DNA of 64,000 bases from Bicyclus anynana (GCF_947172395.1 NC_069100.1:4035001-4099000); one strand, 5' to 3'. Shown: positions 1 through 10,650, counted from the stretch's first letter. Notes: generated by a model not told the origin, from the sequence alone. Made by a program: numbers and translations.

Positions 1-260
1 CCGTACATATAGAAAAATGGGAAATATTATGCCGTACATCCAATGTACTTAAAACTGTATCTGTTCAAATTACACAAATATGAGGGGATTTAGAGTTCAA
101 ACCCACCACGCTGCGTCAATACGTGTTATCGGAGTTGTAGGTTAGGATGAAAATCATTATCAGCTCCTACATTCTGTAAAGTTACAGCGATGTGACATCG
201 CTCATTACCATGGCAACTTCGTTGTTAGTGACATTTTATTTTTGGCATCCCATAGAAATA
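1..260. other. No gene seen; weak repeat-like sequence
   Basis: AT-rich sequence with no supported exon. Around 205-235 it resembles the tail found near 39400 (a SINE-C body), with a shared GGCAACTTCGTTG core. Nothing else is recognised. Confidence 0.4.
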
Positions 261-261
261 A

Positions 262-568
262 CTAACTGTGGCCCCTAATAAAAAGGCTCAAAGTCACTCA
301 GCGGGCGATGGAGCGAGCTATGCTTGGGGTTTCTCTGCGTGATCGAATTAGAAATGAGGAGTTCCGCAGAAGAACCAAAGTCACTGACATAGCTCAGCGA
401 GTTGCGAAGCTGAAGTGGCAATGCACAGTCCACATAGTTCGAAGAGTCGATGGACGTTGGGGTCCCAAGGTGCTGGAATGGCGACCCCGCACTGAAAAGC
501 GCAGTGTTGTCGACCCCCCACTAGGAGAATATTACTCCGACCCAATCCCAGATGTCAATGATAACTAA
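262..568 (+). mobile_element. 3' coding fragment of an RTE-type LINE
   Basis: An 86-codon open stretch encodes the familiar C-terminal tail of lepidopteran endonuclease-reverse transcriptases: a THIVRR-DGRWGPKVLEWRPR-like core followed by a degraded GRPPTRWTDDI segment. No reverse-transcriptase core is present, so this is a dead 3' fragment. The same tail recurs at 865-1000 (-), 10686-10940 (-), 25005-25430 (-), 29965-30160 (+) and 53500-54972 (+). The RTE assignment is from family memory; the recurrence is visible here. Confidence 0.7.
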
Positions 569-605
569 ATAACCGAGACCGACGGCTTGTCCAATGCACG
601 AGAAT

Positions 606-852
606 GTCATCATCATCATCATTATTATCAAGCCATATTTGACTCACTGCTAAGCTCGAGTCTCCTCTCAGTATGGCGTTAGGCCAATAGAGTCACCACG
701 TTGGCTCAATGCGGATGGGCAGACTTCACACACGCAGAATTAAGAAAATTCTCTGGTATCCAGGTTTCCTCACGATATTTTTTCTTCACCGACCGTTTGA
801 GACACGGACCGGATTCGAACCCACACCCTCCGGAATCGGAGGCAGAGGTCAT
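606..852 (-). mobile_element. SINE-A, tRNA-derived, minus strand
   Basis: Reverse copy of the commonest SINE in the window. A B-box-like GGTTCGAATCC lies near 812-826 and the conserved body ends in an ATG/ATT-rich tail at 606-630. The extreme 5' end with the A box is missing, and the copy abuts an inverted RTE fragment. Confidence 0.75.
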
Positions 853-864
853 ATTCAAGAGAGT

Positions 865-1000
865 GTTGAGATCACGCAGAGATACTAACATAGCTCGTTC
901 CATCGCCCGCTGTGTGACTCTGAGCCTTCTTATGAGGCCCATAGTTAGCGACCAAGTCTCGGAACTATCGGTCATCACTGGCAACACAGTTACAGAATAG
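865..1000 (-). mobile_element. RTE-type LINE 3' fragment, inverted
   Basis: Reverse complement of the segment at 262-350 (GGCTCAAAGTCACTCAGCGG and following). This fragment and 262-568 form an inverted pair flanking SINE-A 606-852. Confidence 0.6.
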
Positions 1001-1365
1001 CGATACTAATGCCGAGCAAAGTAACATTAGAATAACTTTACAAGTTTTCACTAGAACTTCACATCACTTGATGTCACTTATCATCAAGTGTGATGCACTT
1101 GTCGCCAAATATAAAAGTACAAGTAAAGTCACACCAGTACCTCAGTCTCGTAACAACACAGCGCTATCACGCCGCTTATTTCTATGCAAATTTTCCTTAT
1201 CGGCGCCCAAATTCCACGTGTGGCGTCATCTAGCGGATTATATAGTTTCTGTTCCCTTTTATGACCCTGATAGAGTTGTGATTATGATATCAACTATAAT
1301 AGTAAGTTATATTTAATAGTGGTTTAATGTTAATTAATCTCAGAAAGTCGGTTACGCAGAAGGTG

Positions 1366-1490
1366 AATTAACGACATCCAGCGAGTCGCAAGGATTCGCT
1401 GGATGCAGGCGGCTCAGGATTGTGATGTTTGGAAGTCCCTGTAAAAGGCTTATGTCCATCGGTTGTTATGATGATGATGGTGATTTGGTT
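1366..1490 (+). mobile_element. RTE-type LINE extreme 3' end
   Basis: Encodes the degraded DDI-RVAG-RWMQAAQD-DVWKSL segment and finishes in the ATGATGATGATGG microsatellite typical of these tails. Only about 120 bp remain. Confidence 0.6.
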
Positions 1491-1552
1491 AAGCTTTGGA
1501 TGTTGTAATAAGTTGACAGCACTAACGCCATAGTGTGTGTAAACTAATCACA

Positions 1553-1791
1553 TCACACTAATATTATAAAGGCGAAAGTTTGTGTGTAAGTGTGAAAGTG
1601 TGTAAGTAGGTATGTTTGTTCCTTTTTTACGCTGTGGCTACTGAAGCGATTTAGCTGAAATTCGAAACGAAAATAGATTTTACTCTGTAATTAATACATA
1701 GGCTACTTTTCATCCCGAAAAAATCCGTGTTTCCCGCGGGATTTGTAAAAAACTGAATTCCACGCAGACGAAGTCGCGGGCGTCCGCTAGT
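1553..1791 (+). mobile_element. Helitron-like non-autonomous element
   Basis: Starts with ACACTAATATTATAAAGGCG and ends with a GC-rich hairpin (GCAGACGAAGTCGCGGGCGTCCGC) followed by TAGT. These ends fit the Lep1-type Helitron-like elements of Lepidoptera: no terminal inverted repeats, a 3' subterminal hairpin and a CTAG end. No coding capacity. Confidence 0.75.
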
Positions 1792-2218
1792 AAATTAATA
1801 TAACTTCTTCAAGAAAGAATTTCTTCAAAGGACTTCAGTTAAGCACCTCTTGTTTGCTTTGAATAGTGTCCGAAACTCCTGAACCGATTTCAAAAATTCT
1901 TTCACTGTTGGAAAGCTACACTATTCCTGGGTGCTAAAGCTAGACCATTACACTAAATAAATAAGTTTTAAAAGGTTTTTTCAAGCAATACTCAGTTAAA
2001 ATCGTCAGCCTGGAGTTACGAATGGTGATACTATAGATACCTTACTTATACTTCCGAAAGATGACAGAGATACAAGTAGATATATATTTCCAATAACTAT
2101 AATATCGCCAAATAATTTACGTGAATAGTAAATAGTATCTACAATGTCACCCAATTCCTAACTCCGGGCTGACAATTTGCACTGAATATTTCTTGAAAAA
2201 AAAACTTTTAAAACTTAT
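1792..2218. other. Unexplained AT-rich spacer
   Basis: No open frame or convincing repeat termini. The stretch 1850-1990 (GAACCGATTTCAAAAATTC and on) resembles the inside of a Helitron-like element, so a decayed copy is likely. Confidence 0.35.
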
Positions 2219-2560
2219 TTCAAAATTCAAAAAATTCTAAATTTATTTATTTCAAGTAGGCTCAGTTTACAAGCACTTTTGACACGTCAGTTGACTATTT
2301 GTAATGATTCTACCACTGGTTCGGAAGTCAAGTTCTGCTGAGAAGATACCGGCAAGAAACTCAACAGTTGCTCTTTTGAAAAAGTCATACAGTATTATAA
2401 TTTACAATTGATAACAATTAAATTACAATTTCTTATAGTTGGTGATACAATTTCTTATAGTATTTCCTGTGTGAAGGTGGAAGCTGATCCAATGGCCTCC
2501 AAGCACCTTTATCGTTAAGGAACTCATCAATAGTGTAGTAACCTCGACTAATTTATTTAA
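2219..2560 (-). mobile_element. LINE-like 3' end, copy 1
   Basis: The minus strand encodes a short peptide with GYYTIDEFLNDK-AWRPLDQL at about 2478-2552, then a 3' untranslated block ending in GAGCCTACTTGAAATAAATA and an A-rich tail. A similar block on the plus strand at 35785-36090 encodes the same peptide, and a third tail is at 12565-12640. The conserved peptide with a shared 3' untranslated region indicates a 5'-truncated retroelement; I cannot name the clade. Confidence 0.55.
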
Positions 2561-2992
2561 TGTAATGGTTTGGCTATATCACCCGGGGATAGTGTAGCTT
2601 AGCCTTTTCAATACAAACAAACAAACCTTTCCTTTACTTAATATTAGTATAGATTATCTAGATTATATAGACAACATACTTTGTTCAGAGACTGTAACAC
2701 AAATGCATTTAACGTAACATCGCCGTAAATTAATAAACGCTCATTCCCAAAATTTGTTTACACACTGCGCGCTAACAATATGGCACACGGGAGACGCAAA
2801 CAGACAAACAAACAGCACACGTGTGTAATATGCACACAATAAGCCATATAATTACGGTGAAACCCGCGGCCGCTGACAAATGTTGACGAAATACGAACAG
2901 TGGGTATGTTCTACTGAATGTTTACTGCGGCGCCCGCGATGTGCGAACGGGTTAGATTGCCGTGTTCGAATGGAGGCGGCATTTTGAAGGCG

Positions 2993-3186
2993 GCAAGTGT
3001 GTAAGTATGTTTGTTCCTCTGTTACGCTGCGGCTACTGAAGCGATTGAGCTGAAATTTGGATTGAAAATAGATTTTACTCTGGATTAACACATAGGCTAC
3101 TTTTCATCCCGGAAAAATCCATGGTTCCCGCGGGAATTGTGAAAAACTGAATTCCACGCGGACGAAGTCGCGGGCGTCCGCTAGTG
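2993..3186 (+). mobile_element. Helitron-like element, 3' part
   Basis: Shares the last 190 bp with the element at 1553-1791, including the GCGGACGAAGTCGCGGGCGT hairpin arm and the CTAGT end. The 5' start is missing. Confidence 0.7.
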
Positions 3187-3397
3187 CGGTATAATGCTCT
3201 AAACTAGATAAGTGTACTAAATACACTGTAATGTAAATGTACCGTAATTTACTTTGAACTCATCTTACAAGTTACTAGTTAGTAAATGTTTAAGACGTCT
3301 GATTCAAATGGAGTTAAAAGATCATAACATGTAAATAAGCTTTTTATTTGGAAGCGAATGCATTTGTTAATTTTGTTTAAGCATAGGGATCACCATC

Positions 3398-3525
3398 AGA
3401 ACCCCACCAGGTGGACTGATGACATCAATCGAGTCGCAGGCATTCTGGATGCAGACTCAGGATCGTGTTTGAAAGTCCCCAATATGCCCTATGTCCTACA
3501 GTGAACGTCCATTAGCTGATATGAC

Positions 3526-3557
<32 letters not shown>

Positions 3558-3600
3558 GGATGATGAGGATGATGAGGATGATGATGATGATATGATAGGG
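3398..3600 (+). mobile_element. RTE-type LINE 3' end with GAT microsatellite
   Basis: A degraded TRWTDDINRVAG-like coding remnant (3405-3450) leads into an interrupted GAT/GAG trinucleotide array at about 3524-3592. The array is the element's 3' tail. Confidence 0.6.
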
Positions 3601-4087
3601 GTTAATATATTATTTATCTTTCTAGAAAGTGATGCAAAATTCTGCTAGAAACATACCACATCCACCATTTAGTAGCTTCATGTTAGCACTCGAAATTTCC
3701 GTGGCGTAATAAAAGTAAACAACACAGCATTGCTTTAATCCCCCCCACTCTCACCCCCTCCTACCGTACGTTATCTAGGGGACGTGGAACAATCCGCAGA
3801 ATGGAATTATCGCCAGAAGGCCCAACGTATTACCATAATACAACTCTCTCAATTTACTCTATTTTGATATAATATATAAATAATTCATAACACACGGCTA
3901 TGTTGCGTTGTAATATACGTTTTAGATTGGTTTGGTAATGTATATTCATTTTCTTTTAGTTATATTATCTCATAACCTCTCATCCGTGTTAACTATTGTG
4001 ACACCATTGCTGATATTATAAAATGCGGATGTAAATTTCATTTTTTTTTGTTACCCAAAAACACACACACTTTTATCTTTATGAATA
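3601..4087. other. Unexplained spacer
   Basis: AT-rich sequence with a C-rich patch at 3740-3765. No exon or repeat terminus recognised. Confidence 0.35.
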
Positions 4088-4473
4088 ACTAGCGGACACC
4101 CGCTTGTGTGGAATTTAGTTTTTCACAAATCCTTGGACCATGGATTTTTCCGGGATATAAAGCTTAGCTTATGTGTTAATCCAGATTAAAATCTATTTTC
4201 ATTCCAAATTTTAGCCAAGTCGCTTCAGTAGTAGCGGCGTTAAATAGTAACAAACATCCAAACAAACATTTTTTTTTTTTTTTTTAAAATAAAAATAGTT
4301 TATTTCGTTAACATCAATCAGTAACAAATAATTAAAGGCTAGAGTCTTCTTTTAAGAGTTGTAAACTCCTGTGACAGAAGACTCCGCTCTTCCATAACAA
4401 GCCGTAATTAAAGATATTTATAATTAATCATAGTGGGTATAACTAAAACTAAAGACATAAAAAAAAAAAAAAC

Positions 4474-4474
4474 A

Positions 4475-4516
<42 letters not shown>

Positions 4517-4535
4517 TGTGTGTGTGAGAGAGAGT
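4474..4535. repeat. TG/CA dinucleotide microsatellite
   Basis: An almost uninterrupted TG array inside the LINE 3' untranslated region, just downstream of its stop codon. Confidence 0.9.
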
Positions 4536-4564
4536 ATGTGTGTGCCGTGGGTAATGTACTCGTA

Positions 4565-6580
4565 TTATGTAATACGCTTCAGTAGAGATTCCACTTCTTC
4601 ATAATTCAATGTTAATAAGAATTCTTTTAAAACTTTTTTGCAAGCAAATAAGTTCAATGGATACATATTCAATTTTCTGTTAAGTATGTTATACAAATAA
4701 CTAGATTGTGAAAAATATTGCTTTCGAGCAAAAGCGGTTCTGGTGCGTTCTGTTTTTGCAACAATATATCTATTTCTTTTAGTAGTAGGCTTAAAAGTTA
4801 GGGATATGTGCTTTCTAAGAACCATATTTAAAACATATAGCTTCCTGACTGAGAGTAATTCCGCAATAGAGTATAATTGTGTAGTAGGGAACATATATGG
4901 TTTGAAGAGCATGATTTTTAGGAGAGAACGCTGGGCACGCTCTAGTTCAAGAAATCTCGTTTTTGATGCGCCACCCCAGGCAGTAATGCAATAGGACATA
5001 ACTGATTGAGCTAATGCTAAATATACGGTAATTAAAATTTTTTTAGACGCAATGTGCCTTAAGTTTTTGAATATCCACCCAAGTTTCCGAATTCTGTTTG
5101 ATACAAGGTCAATATGAGAATACCAAGACATACGATCATCTAATATTACACCAAGGTATTTAAAGGTGGACACCTTTTGTAAGGTCGCGCAATGACAGTT
5201 TGCATTGTCTCCTATACATGTATGTATTTTTATTTCATAATTTGGGTCTGGTTGGGAACGTTCACAGATTGAAAAGCACATATAGTTTGTTTTTCCAGTA
5301 TTAAGCGTTAGGAGGTTTGAATTTAGCCACCTAGCAATATTTCTGAGCCCTTTCTCAGCGTGGTAACGGACATCTTCCCAAGAGTTACCAGTAAATACAA
5401 TTGCAGTATCATCTGCGTACGAGAAAATATGTCCATTTCTTATCTTGAGATTGCAAAGTTCGTTGATGTACACCAAAAATAAAGTAGGACCAAGAACGCT
5501 TCCCTGGGGGACACCGTAATTGATATTTAATTCATTACTGATGTATTTATCAATCTTAACCATTTGAGTACGACCACTTAAGTAGCTCTGGAACAAAGAT
5601 AATGTTGTATCTCTCATTCCGATAGATTCTAGTTTATGTAAGAGTATAGGAACAGAGACAGTGTCAAATGCCTTTTTTAGATCAAGGAAGACAGTAAGAC
5701 ATTTTTTGTTAGTATCCAGCTTTTCTATTATTAGTGTAGTAAGATTTGTGACAGCATCTTCAGTGGATTTTCCTCGCCTAAAACCAAACTGGGATTCTGA
5801 TAGTATAGCGCGTTGTTCTAGGTAGCTTAGTAGTCGGTTATTAATTAATTTTTCTATTATTTTTGAGATAGCAGGGAGTACTGAAATCGGTCTGTAGTTG
5901 CTCACATCATCTCTGTTACCACATTTATGCACAGGTGTTATGACTGATTTTTTTAAGAGTGAGGGGAAAATACCTGTACTAAAACATATATTTGCAAGGT
6001 GCACAATAATAGGAGTTATTACGTTATTAGCAAGTTTGAGGAATTCCGTAGGAATGTTATCCCATCCCGACGCACTACTGGTCTTCAGGCTCATAAGTAC
6101 TGCACTAACTTCTTTGACATCTGTGTCGAGCAAGCCAAAAGAAGAATAGTGGATGTAGGATGTAGTAACTAGCGTAGATGACAGTTGCTGCATGTTATTT
6201 TGAAGAATATCTTTGGCCAAGGATTCCCCAATACTGACAAGAAAAGAATTAACACAGTTAACAGATTCAGAAGGAAAAGACTTAATTCTCAACAGTTCTG
6301 TAGCGTTATTGTTTGAGCTATTTAAGTGTGTAAAATTTTTAATATTCTTCCAGAGAGCTTTATAATTTTTAGAATTAGCCAACTGCTCTTTTTCATAGTT
6401 CCGTTTAAGTTTTTTAATTAAGTTATTACAAAAATTACGATACCTTTTATATACATTTTTTAAATTTTCGTCGGATGGGTTGTGACGCACTCTTTTTTGT
6501 AATTTATTTCTATGTCGAATGCAGCGCAGAATTCCTGGAGTTATCCATGGTTTAATAACGCGTTTATTTTTAGGTAACAT
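4565..6580 (-). CDS. LINE reverse transcriptase, N-terminally truncated ORF2
   Basis: The open frame of about 670 codons has no stop and no frameshift. The first in-frame ATG (6578-6580) coincides with the element's first bases, so this start is an accident of truncation; upstream codons belong to the duplicated target. From that ATG, the first ~100 residues are the linker that normally follows the endonuclease (KPWITPGIL near the start). The reverse transcriptase follows: NYRPISVLP, motif A LDLKKAFD (~299-306), motif B GVPQGSVLGP, and the catalytic YADD (~388-391). The protein would synthesise cDNA from the element's RNA in the nucleus. All catalytic aspartates are present, but without an endonuclease the copy cannot mobilise itself. 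Intact coding implies recent insertion. The clade (CR1/Jockey group, perhaps Daphne-like) is a guess from wording around YADD. Confidence 0.85.
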   Translation of the reverse strand: MLPKNKRVIKPWITPGILRCIRHRNKLQKRVRHNPSDENLKNVYKRYRNFCNNLIKKLKRNYEKEQLANSKNYKALWKNIKNFTHLNSSNNNATELLRIKSFPSESVNCVNSFLVSIGESLAKDILQNNMQQLSSTLVTTSYIHYSSFGLLDTDVKEVSAVLMSLKTSSASGWDNIPTEFLKLANNVITPIIVHLANICFSTGIFPSLLKKSVITPVHKCGNRDDVSNYRPISVLPAISKIIEKLINNRLLSYLEQRAILSESQFGFRRGKSTEDAVTNLTTLIIEKLDTNKKCLTVFLDLKKAFDTVSVPILLHKLESIGMRDTTLSLFQSYLSGRTQMVKIDKYISNELNINYGVPQGSVLGPTLFLVYINELCNLKIRNGHIFSYADDTAIVFTGNSWEDVRYHAEKGLRNIARWLNSNLLTLNTGKTNYMCFSICERSQPDPNYEIKIHTCIGDNANCHCATLQKVSTFKYLGVILDDRMSWYSHIDLVSNRIRKLGWIFKNLRHIASKKILITVYLALAQSVMSYCITAWGGASKTRFLELERAQRSLLKIMLFKPYMFPTTQLYSIAELLSVRKLYVLNMVLRKHISLTFKPTTKRNRYIVAKTERTRTAFARKQYFSQSSYLYNILNRKLNMYPLNLFACKKVLKEFLLTLNYEEVESLLKRIT

Positions 6581-6649
6581 ACATCCATACAAACTTTTGC
6601 GATTATAATATTAGTAGAGTAAAAATGTTTAGTTTTATTACACACCGAC

Positions 6650-6990
6650 ACCGTAGATTGGCACTAAACTTATTCAGATGAAAAAAGTATTTTTTTATAT
6701 TTTATTTTTGTTTGTTACCCAAAAACACACACTCTTATTTGTTAATAAAAATGTTTTTGTTATTTTTTTTATTATTCTTTACAAGTTAGCCCTTGACTGC
6801 AATCTTACCTGATGGTAAGTGAAGGTGATGATGCAATATAAGATGGAAGCGGCCTAACTTGTTAGGAGGAGGATGAAAATCCACACCCGTTTCGGTTTCT
6901 ACACGACAACGTACCGGAATGCTAAATCGCTTGGCGGTACGTCTTTGTCGGTAGGGTGGTAACTAGCCACGGCCATCCCATCAGCCAAAA
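6650..6990 (-). mobile_element. SINE-B body, 5' truncated
   Basis: From about 6775 to 6990 it matches the body and tail of the tRNA-derived SINE at 7418-7742 (CTTACAAGTTAGCCC tail, GGCGGTACGTCTTTG box). The tRNA-like head is missing. The first ~110 bp are A/T-rich and unassigned. Confidence 0.65.
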
Positions 6991-7217
6991 TTTAATTTAT
7001 GTTTAGTTTTACTACACACTGACAACGTAAATTGGCACTAAACATTTATTCAATCGGAAAAATCGAAGGGAATGTAATGATACGGGAAAACGCAGTGTTA
7101 GTCGACCCTGACCTAGGTAGACTGACAACACCAAGGGGGAAATGGGTGTTACATCCAGTTACTGGATGCTGGTAAAACAAGCCCTGTCTGTCAGGAGAAT
7201 GGAGAATGACCAGGCTT

Positions 7218-7270
7218 GTTTTTTAACCGACTTTCAAAGGAGGTTCTACGTTCGGTTGTTTTGTTTGATT
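7218..7270 (+). repeat. Fragment of the palindromic FB element (AACCGACTTC end)
   Basis: Only the first ~50 bp of the element described at 20716-21800 are present (TTAACCGACTTTCAAAGGAG then GGTTCTACGTTCGGTTG). Confidence 0.55.
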
Positions 7271-7417
7271 GAAAGATTCTGTTTTGTTTGAAAGATTCTG
7301 TTTGTCGCCGTTAGCTTATAACTTATTTGTGTCATTCTACTAGCCAATGGAGTGAAGTTAAATTTAATACGGTCAATGCGAAGCTTCACTTGGTCCCATC
7401 GATATAATTTCTCCATT

Positions 7418-7742
7418 TTTTTTTATTCTTTACAAGTTAGCCCTTGACTACAATCTCACCTGATTGTAAGTGATGATGCAGTCTAAGATGGAAGCGGGCT
7501 AACTTGTTAGGAGGAGGATGAAAATCCACACCCCTTTCGGTTTCTACACGGCATCGTACCGGAATGCTAAATCGCTTGGCGGTACGTCTTTTGCCGGTAG
7601 GGTGGTAACTAGCCACGACCAAAGCCTCCCACCAGCCAGACCTGGACAAATTAAGAAAATCTCAATCTGCCCAGCCGGGGATCGAACCCAGGACCTCCGT
7701 CTTGTAAATCCACCGCGCAAACCACTGCGCCACGGAGGCCGT
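7418..7742 (-). mobile_element. SINE-B, full-length tRNA-derived SINE
   Basis: Minus-strand order: tRNA-like head with an A box (TGGCGCAGTGG) and a B box (GGTTCGATCCC), an approximately 230-bp body, a tail containing TTAGACTGCATCATCACTTA, and an A/T-rich end. Transcription would use RNA polymerase III and mobilisation would rely on a partner LINE. The plus-strand copy at 17755-18085 is nearly colinear. Confidence 0.85.
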
Positions 7743-8041
7743 CTCAGTATTATAGTAAATAGTAATAATAAAAAAGCACTACAATACTATAATACTTTAT
7801 ACTATAATACAGTATATATAGTATATAAAAAGCAATATTCCCTTTCTTTATAAAGTAGGATACACGTGGTACGGAAAAACCTATCTAGAATTTCAACAAT
7901 GTCGCTATCACAATGTCTCCCACATAAAAATATTACATAATGGTACAATGTACCGAGAGATGAGAGCGAAAGCGTTAGGAAATGCTATTCTGTAGTGATA
8001 CTACACGTGTTCTAGTTATTGCAGTATTGTAAGCTTATACT

Positions 8042-8210
8042 GCCGAGAGCCGTGATAGCCCAGTGGATATGACCTTCGATTCGGAGGGCATAGGTTCGAA
8101 TCCGGTCCGAATGCAGCTCCAACTTTTCAGTTATAAGCATTATAAGGAATTAAATATCACGTATCTCAAACGGTTAAGAAAAAACATCGTGAGATTTGTA
8201 TACCTGGGAA
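8042..8210 (+). mobile_element. SINE-A, 5' half
   Basis: The head has GAGCCGTGATAGCCCAGTGG and a B box GGTTCGAATCC. The copy is cut at about 8205 where a Helitron-like element begins; the missing 3' body partly resumes near 8440-8490, so the Helitron probably inserted into this SINE. Confidence 0.75.
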
Positions 8211-8421
8211 TCTATACTAATATATAAAGCTGAAGAGTTTGTTTGTTTGTTTGTTTGATTGAACGCGCTATTTTAAGTAACTACTGGTCCGATTTAAAAA
8301 ATTCTTTCAGTGTTAAATAGCTCATTTATCAAGGAAAGCCATAGGTTATATATAAGGTATCCCCGTTTTTTTTCCGGAAACGGGAACCACGCGGGTAAAT
8401 CCGCGCGGTGTCAGCTAGTTA
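8211..8421 (+). mobile_element. Helitron-like element (GAAGAG subtype)
   Basis: Begins ATCTATACTAATATATAAAG, carries a GTTTG repeat and the GAACGCGCT motif, and ends CGCGCGGTGTCAGCTAGT. The subtype differs from 1553-1791 in its interior but shares the terminal logic. It interrupts SINE-A 8042-8490. Confidence 0.8.
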
Positions 8422-8504
8422 TCTATATGTGAAGTTTGCCAATCTGCTTTTAGCGTGGTGGACTAGTCTAACTCGTGCTCACCAGTGAGCACTGTTGTTT
8501 TCAT

Positions 8505-8716
8505 TCAATGACAAGTTAGAGTTACTCAGAAGAGGTTGGAGTTTATTTTGCCCATACGATGGTTTCTATGCAGCAACGTACTGGAACGCATAATAAACCG
8601 GTAGGGTGGTAACTAGCCACGACCGATCTGAGCCTAAACTGAGCCAAGTTGGGTATCCAACTCAGGACCCCTCTGTTGAGATCTTCAGCGCTGCCAATTG
8701 AGCTTGAGAGGTCGTC
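8505..8716 (-). mobile_element. SINE with SINE-B body and a different tRNA head
   Basis: The body shares the GGTAGGGTGGTAACTAGCCA box with SINE-B, but the minus-strand head reads GACCTCTCAAGCTCAATTGG, unlike the SINE-B head. It may be a head-swapped or strongly diverged relative. Confidence 0.55.
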
Positions 8717-8719
8717 GCA

Positions 8720-9420
8720 CTAGCTAGTAGTACTATAGTAGAAAACACCTTGTAAACAACACAGGAATATAGAGTAGGAACAAAACAGACAGTACTTGAA
8801 AATTCCATTTCCGGGCGGCTTTGTTTGCTCTCCCCTCGCCTGTCCGATTACAAGATATGATGTGCGACGAGGAATGCCGTGTCTGTGATATACATTACTC
8901 TGTATACGTCTTACAGATATTCATGGTAGGTATAATATCACGCATCAAAGATTATTTAAAGTTTTAGATACTCCACTGCCATTGACCTATTATTAAAAAT
9001 ATTTATCTTTCTAAAAGGAGATCGCTCCGTATATATTTATAATATGTTGACAAACGTCATTCAGATAAAGGTAGGTAATATAATTCTCTGGTCTATCTGT
9101 TTGTTTCGGCTAATCTCTGAAACCATTAAATCGATTTTGACGAGACTTTCACTGGATGATAGCTGATGTTATAAAGAGTACTAACGTAGAACACGTAAAC
9201 ACGTATTCACACGGTAACGTGAATTACTGTTAAACTTTAAACTGCGTTAAACTGCGGGGCGTTCACTAATTAAGAGGACATTGTAATTATTTTCAGTTAA
9301 TAATTTACTTCTAATATGACCGACCATAAAAGAAAGAAGAATTTGCTTTTGACTAGTTCCTTTTATATTGCTTTGTCGAAGTTGAAACTTGATGATACCG
9401 CTGTATCTTTCTAATTTCTC
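8720..9420. other. Mostly unassigned; old Helitron-like trace
   Basis: No exon found. A GC-richer patch at 8810-8880 is not shared with other parts of the window. 9090-9180 resembles a decayed Helitron-like interior. Confidence 0.3.
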
Positions 9421-9423
9421 ATA

Positions 9424-9830
9424 AAGAAAGAAAGAAAAAAAGAAAATTATTTTATTTGGACACACACACACACATAATACACAAAAGACAACAAATACTT
9501 TAAAACTAAGAAAGTAATTTTAAAAATATAGTGAACTAATAAATTAGAGATATTAAACTAATAAAACTAAATTAAATCCAAAAAAATATAAAAAAAAAAA
9601 AATTATGTGTGTGGTACCAAAATGGTCACCACTCAGCATGTGCTACGCTAGTGATGGATGCACCAGCGCAGCGCTGGTCTTCCGTGGAGCCATGTGGTGA
9701 CGCGGGCGGAAACAACAAGAAGAAGTGTTACTAATTAATAATTAATAATAAGAACATAATAAATAATCATATAAACAGACAGAACATAATAAATAGTCAT
9801 AAAGAGCTCAATTACTGTAAAAACTTACAA
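9424..9830 (-). mobile_element. LINE 3' untranslated fragment
   Basis: On the minus strand it ends in a CTTT-repeat tail with an upstream AATAAA, and contains a block (GGTCACCACTCAGCAT, then TCTTCCGTGGAGCCAT) also present in the 3' untranslated region of the large LINE at 32244-32330. It is therefore a severely 5'-truncated relative with no coding sequence left. Confidence 0.7.
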
Positions 9831-10394
9831 AGTGGCAAACATGTGCAGAAAAAGGTGTACAAAAAAGTCCCAATAAGCGCCATTGATGTGAGTTTAATAA
9901 ATTCAATTGTTTACGACATTATAAAAATATTTTCGGTATGTAAGTAGGGGTGTTATTTGGTCGACTGTTGGAACGACGGCCCTTACAAATGTATGCGCAT
10001 ACATTACTGTTAGTACTGATAGGTTCGGTGAGCGCTAAAATGCTGCTGCGTATTGTTTCAGCAATGTTCCGCCATGTGACACGAAAAATAAATGTGGGAC
10101 AATAAGACGTCAGTCCTATCGTCACAAAAAGAGCTTAGATGAAAAAAAAACTGTTTAATATAGAAGGAGTAAGAATGGAAATAAAAATAAATATCTGTGT
10201 CAATTTCATATCGACTGTGTATGGAATCTACTTAGTGACGATACTATACACTATTGATTCTCATTTAGTTCGTTAGTTTGAGTCAACGTATTTTTATAGT
10301 TGCCTACCATACTTATTATGTTACTTATAATTAAGATCATTGGTTGACAAACTTTCAGTTTTTATAACATAACAAAGGACCGGTTATCACAGGC
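9831..10394. other. Unassigned spacer
   Basis: AT-rich sequence. Short open frames have no recognisable protein character and no splice sites worth reporting. Confidence 0.3.
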
Positions 10395-10650
10395 TCTTAT
10401 TATTATTCGTCGTCATCAACCCATATTCGGCTCACTGCTAAGCTCGAGTCTCCTCTCAGAATGAGAGGGGTAAGGCCAGTAGTCCACCACGCTGGCCCAA
10501 TGCGGATTGGCAGACTTCACACACGCAGAGAATTAAGATAATTCTTTGGTATGCAGGTTTCCTCACGATGTTTTCCTTCACCGATTGAGACACGTGATAT
10601 TTAATTTCTTGAAATGCACACAACTGTTAAGTTGGAGGTGCATGCCCCGT
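10395..10650 (-). mobile_element. SINE-A, minus strand, 3' two-thirds
   Basis: Matches the SINE-A body from the ATCAACCCATATTCGGCTCA tail through AAGTTGGAGGTGCATGCCCC. The tRNA head is missing and replaced by an ATT microsatellite. Confidence 0.75.

Larger units (their letters stand above)
4268..6580 (-). mobile_element. 5'-truncated non-LTR retrotransposon (Jockey/CR1-group)
   Basis: Flanked by a 14-bp target-site duplication, ACATCCAAACAAAC at 4254-4267 and ACATCCATACAAAC at 6581-6594 (one mismatch). On the minus strand it runs from the truncated start of ORF2 at 6580 through a reverse transcriptase to a 3' untranslated region with a CA/TG repeat, and ends in a poly(A) tail seen as poly(T) at 4270-4285. 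No endonuclease domain, ORF1 or 5' UTR is present. These are the marks of target-primed reverse transcription that stopped early. Confidence 0.85.
4088..6640 (-). mobile_element. Helitron-like element split by a LINE
   Basis: The 3' part (CTAGCGGACACCCGC, minus strand) lies at 4088-4267 and the 5' part (reverse complement of ACTAATATTATAATCGCAAA) at 6595-6620. Together they make one element of the 1553-1791 type, interrupted by the LINE at 4268-6580. The host element is therefore older than the LINE insertion. Confidence 0.75.

Noticed and set aside
3524..3592. Regular GAT repeats as a possible CRISPR-like or coding array
   Set aside because: Simple trinucleotide microsatellite forming the 3' tail of an RTE element; there are no spacers.
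7680..7742. tRNA-like sequences with A and B boxes, here and in about 25 other places
   Set aside because: They are joined to long conserved bodies and A/T-rich tails and recur many times, so they are SINE heads, not tRNA genes.
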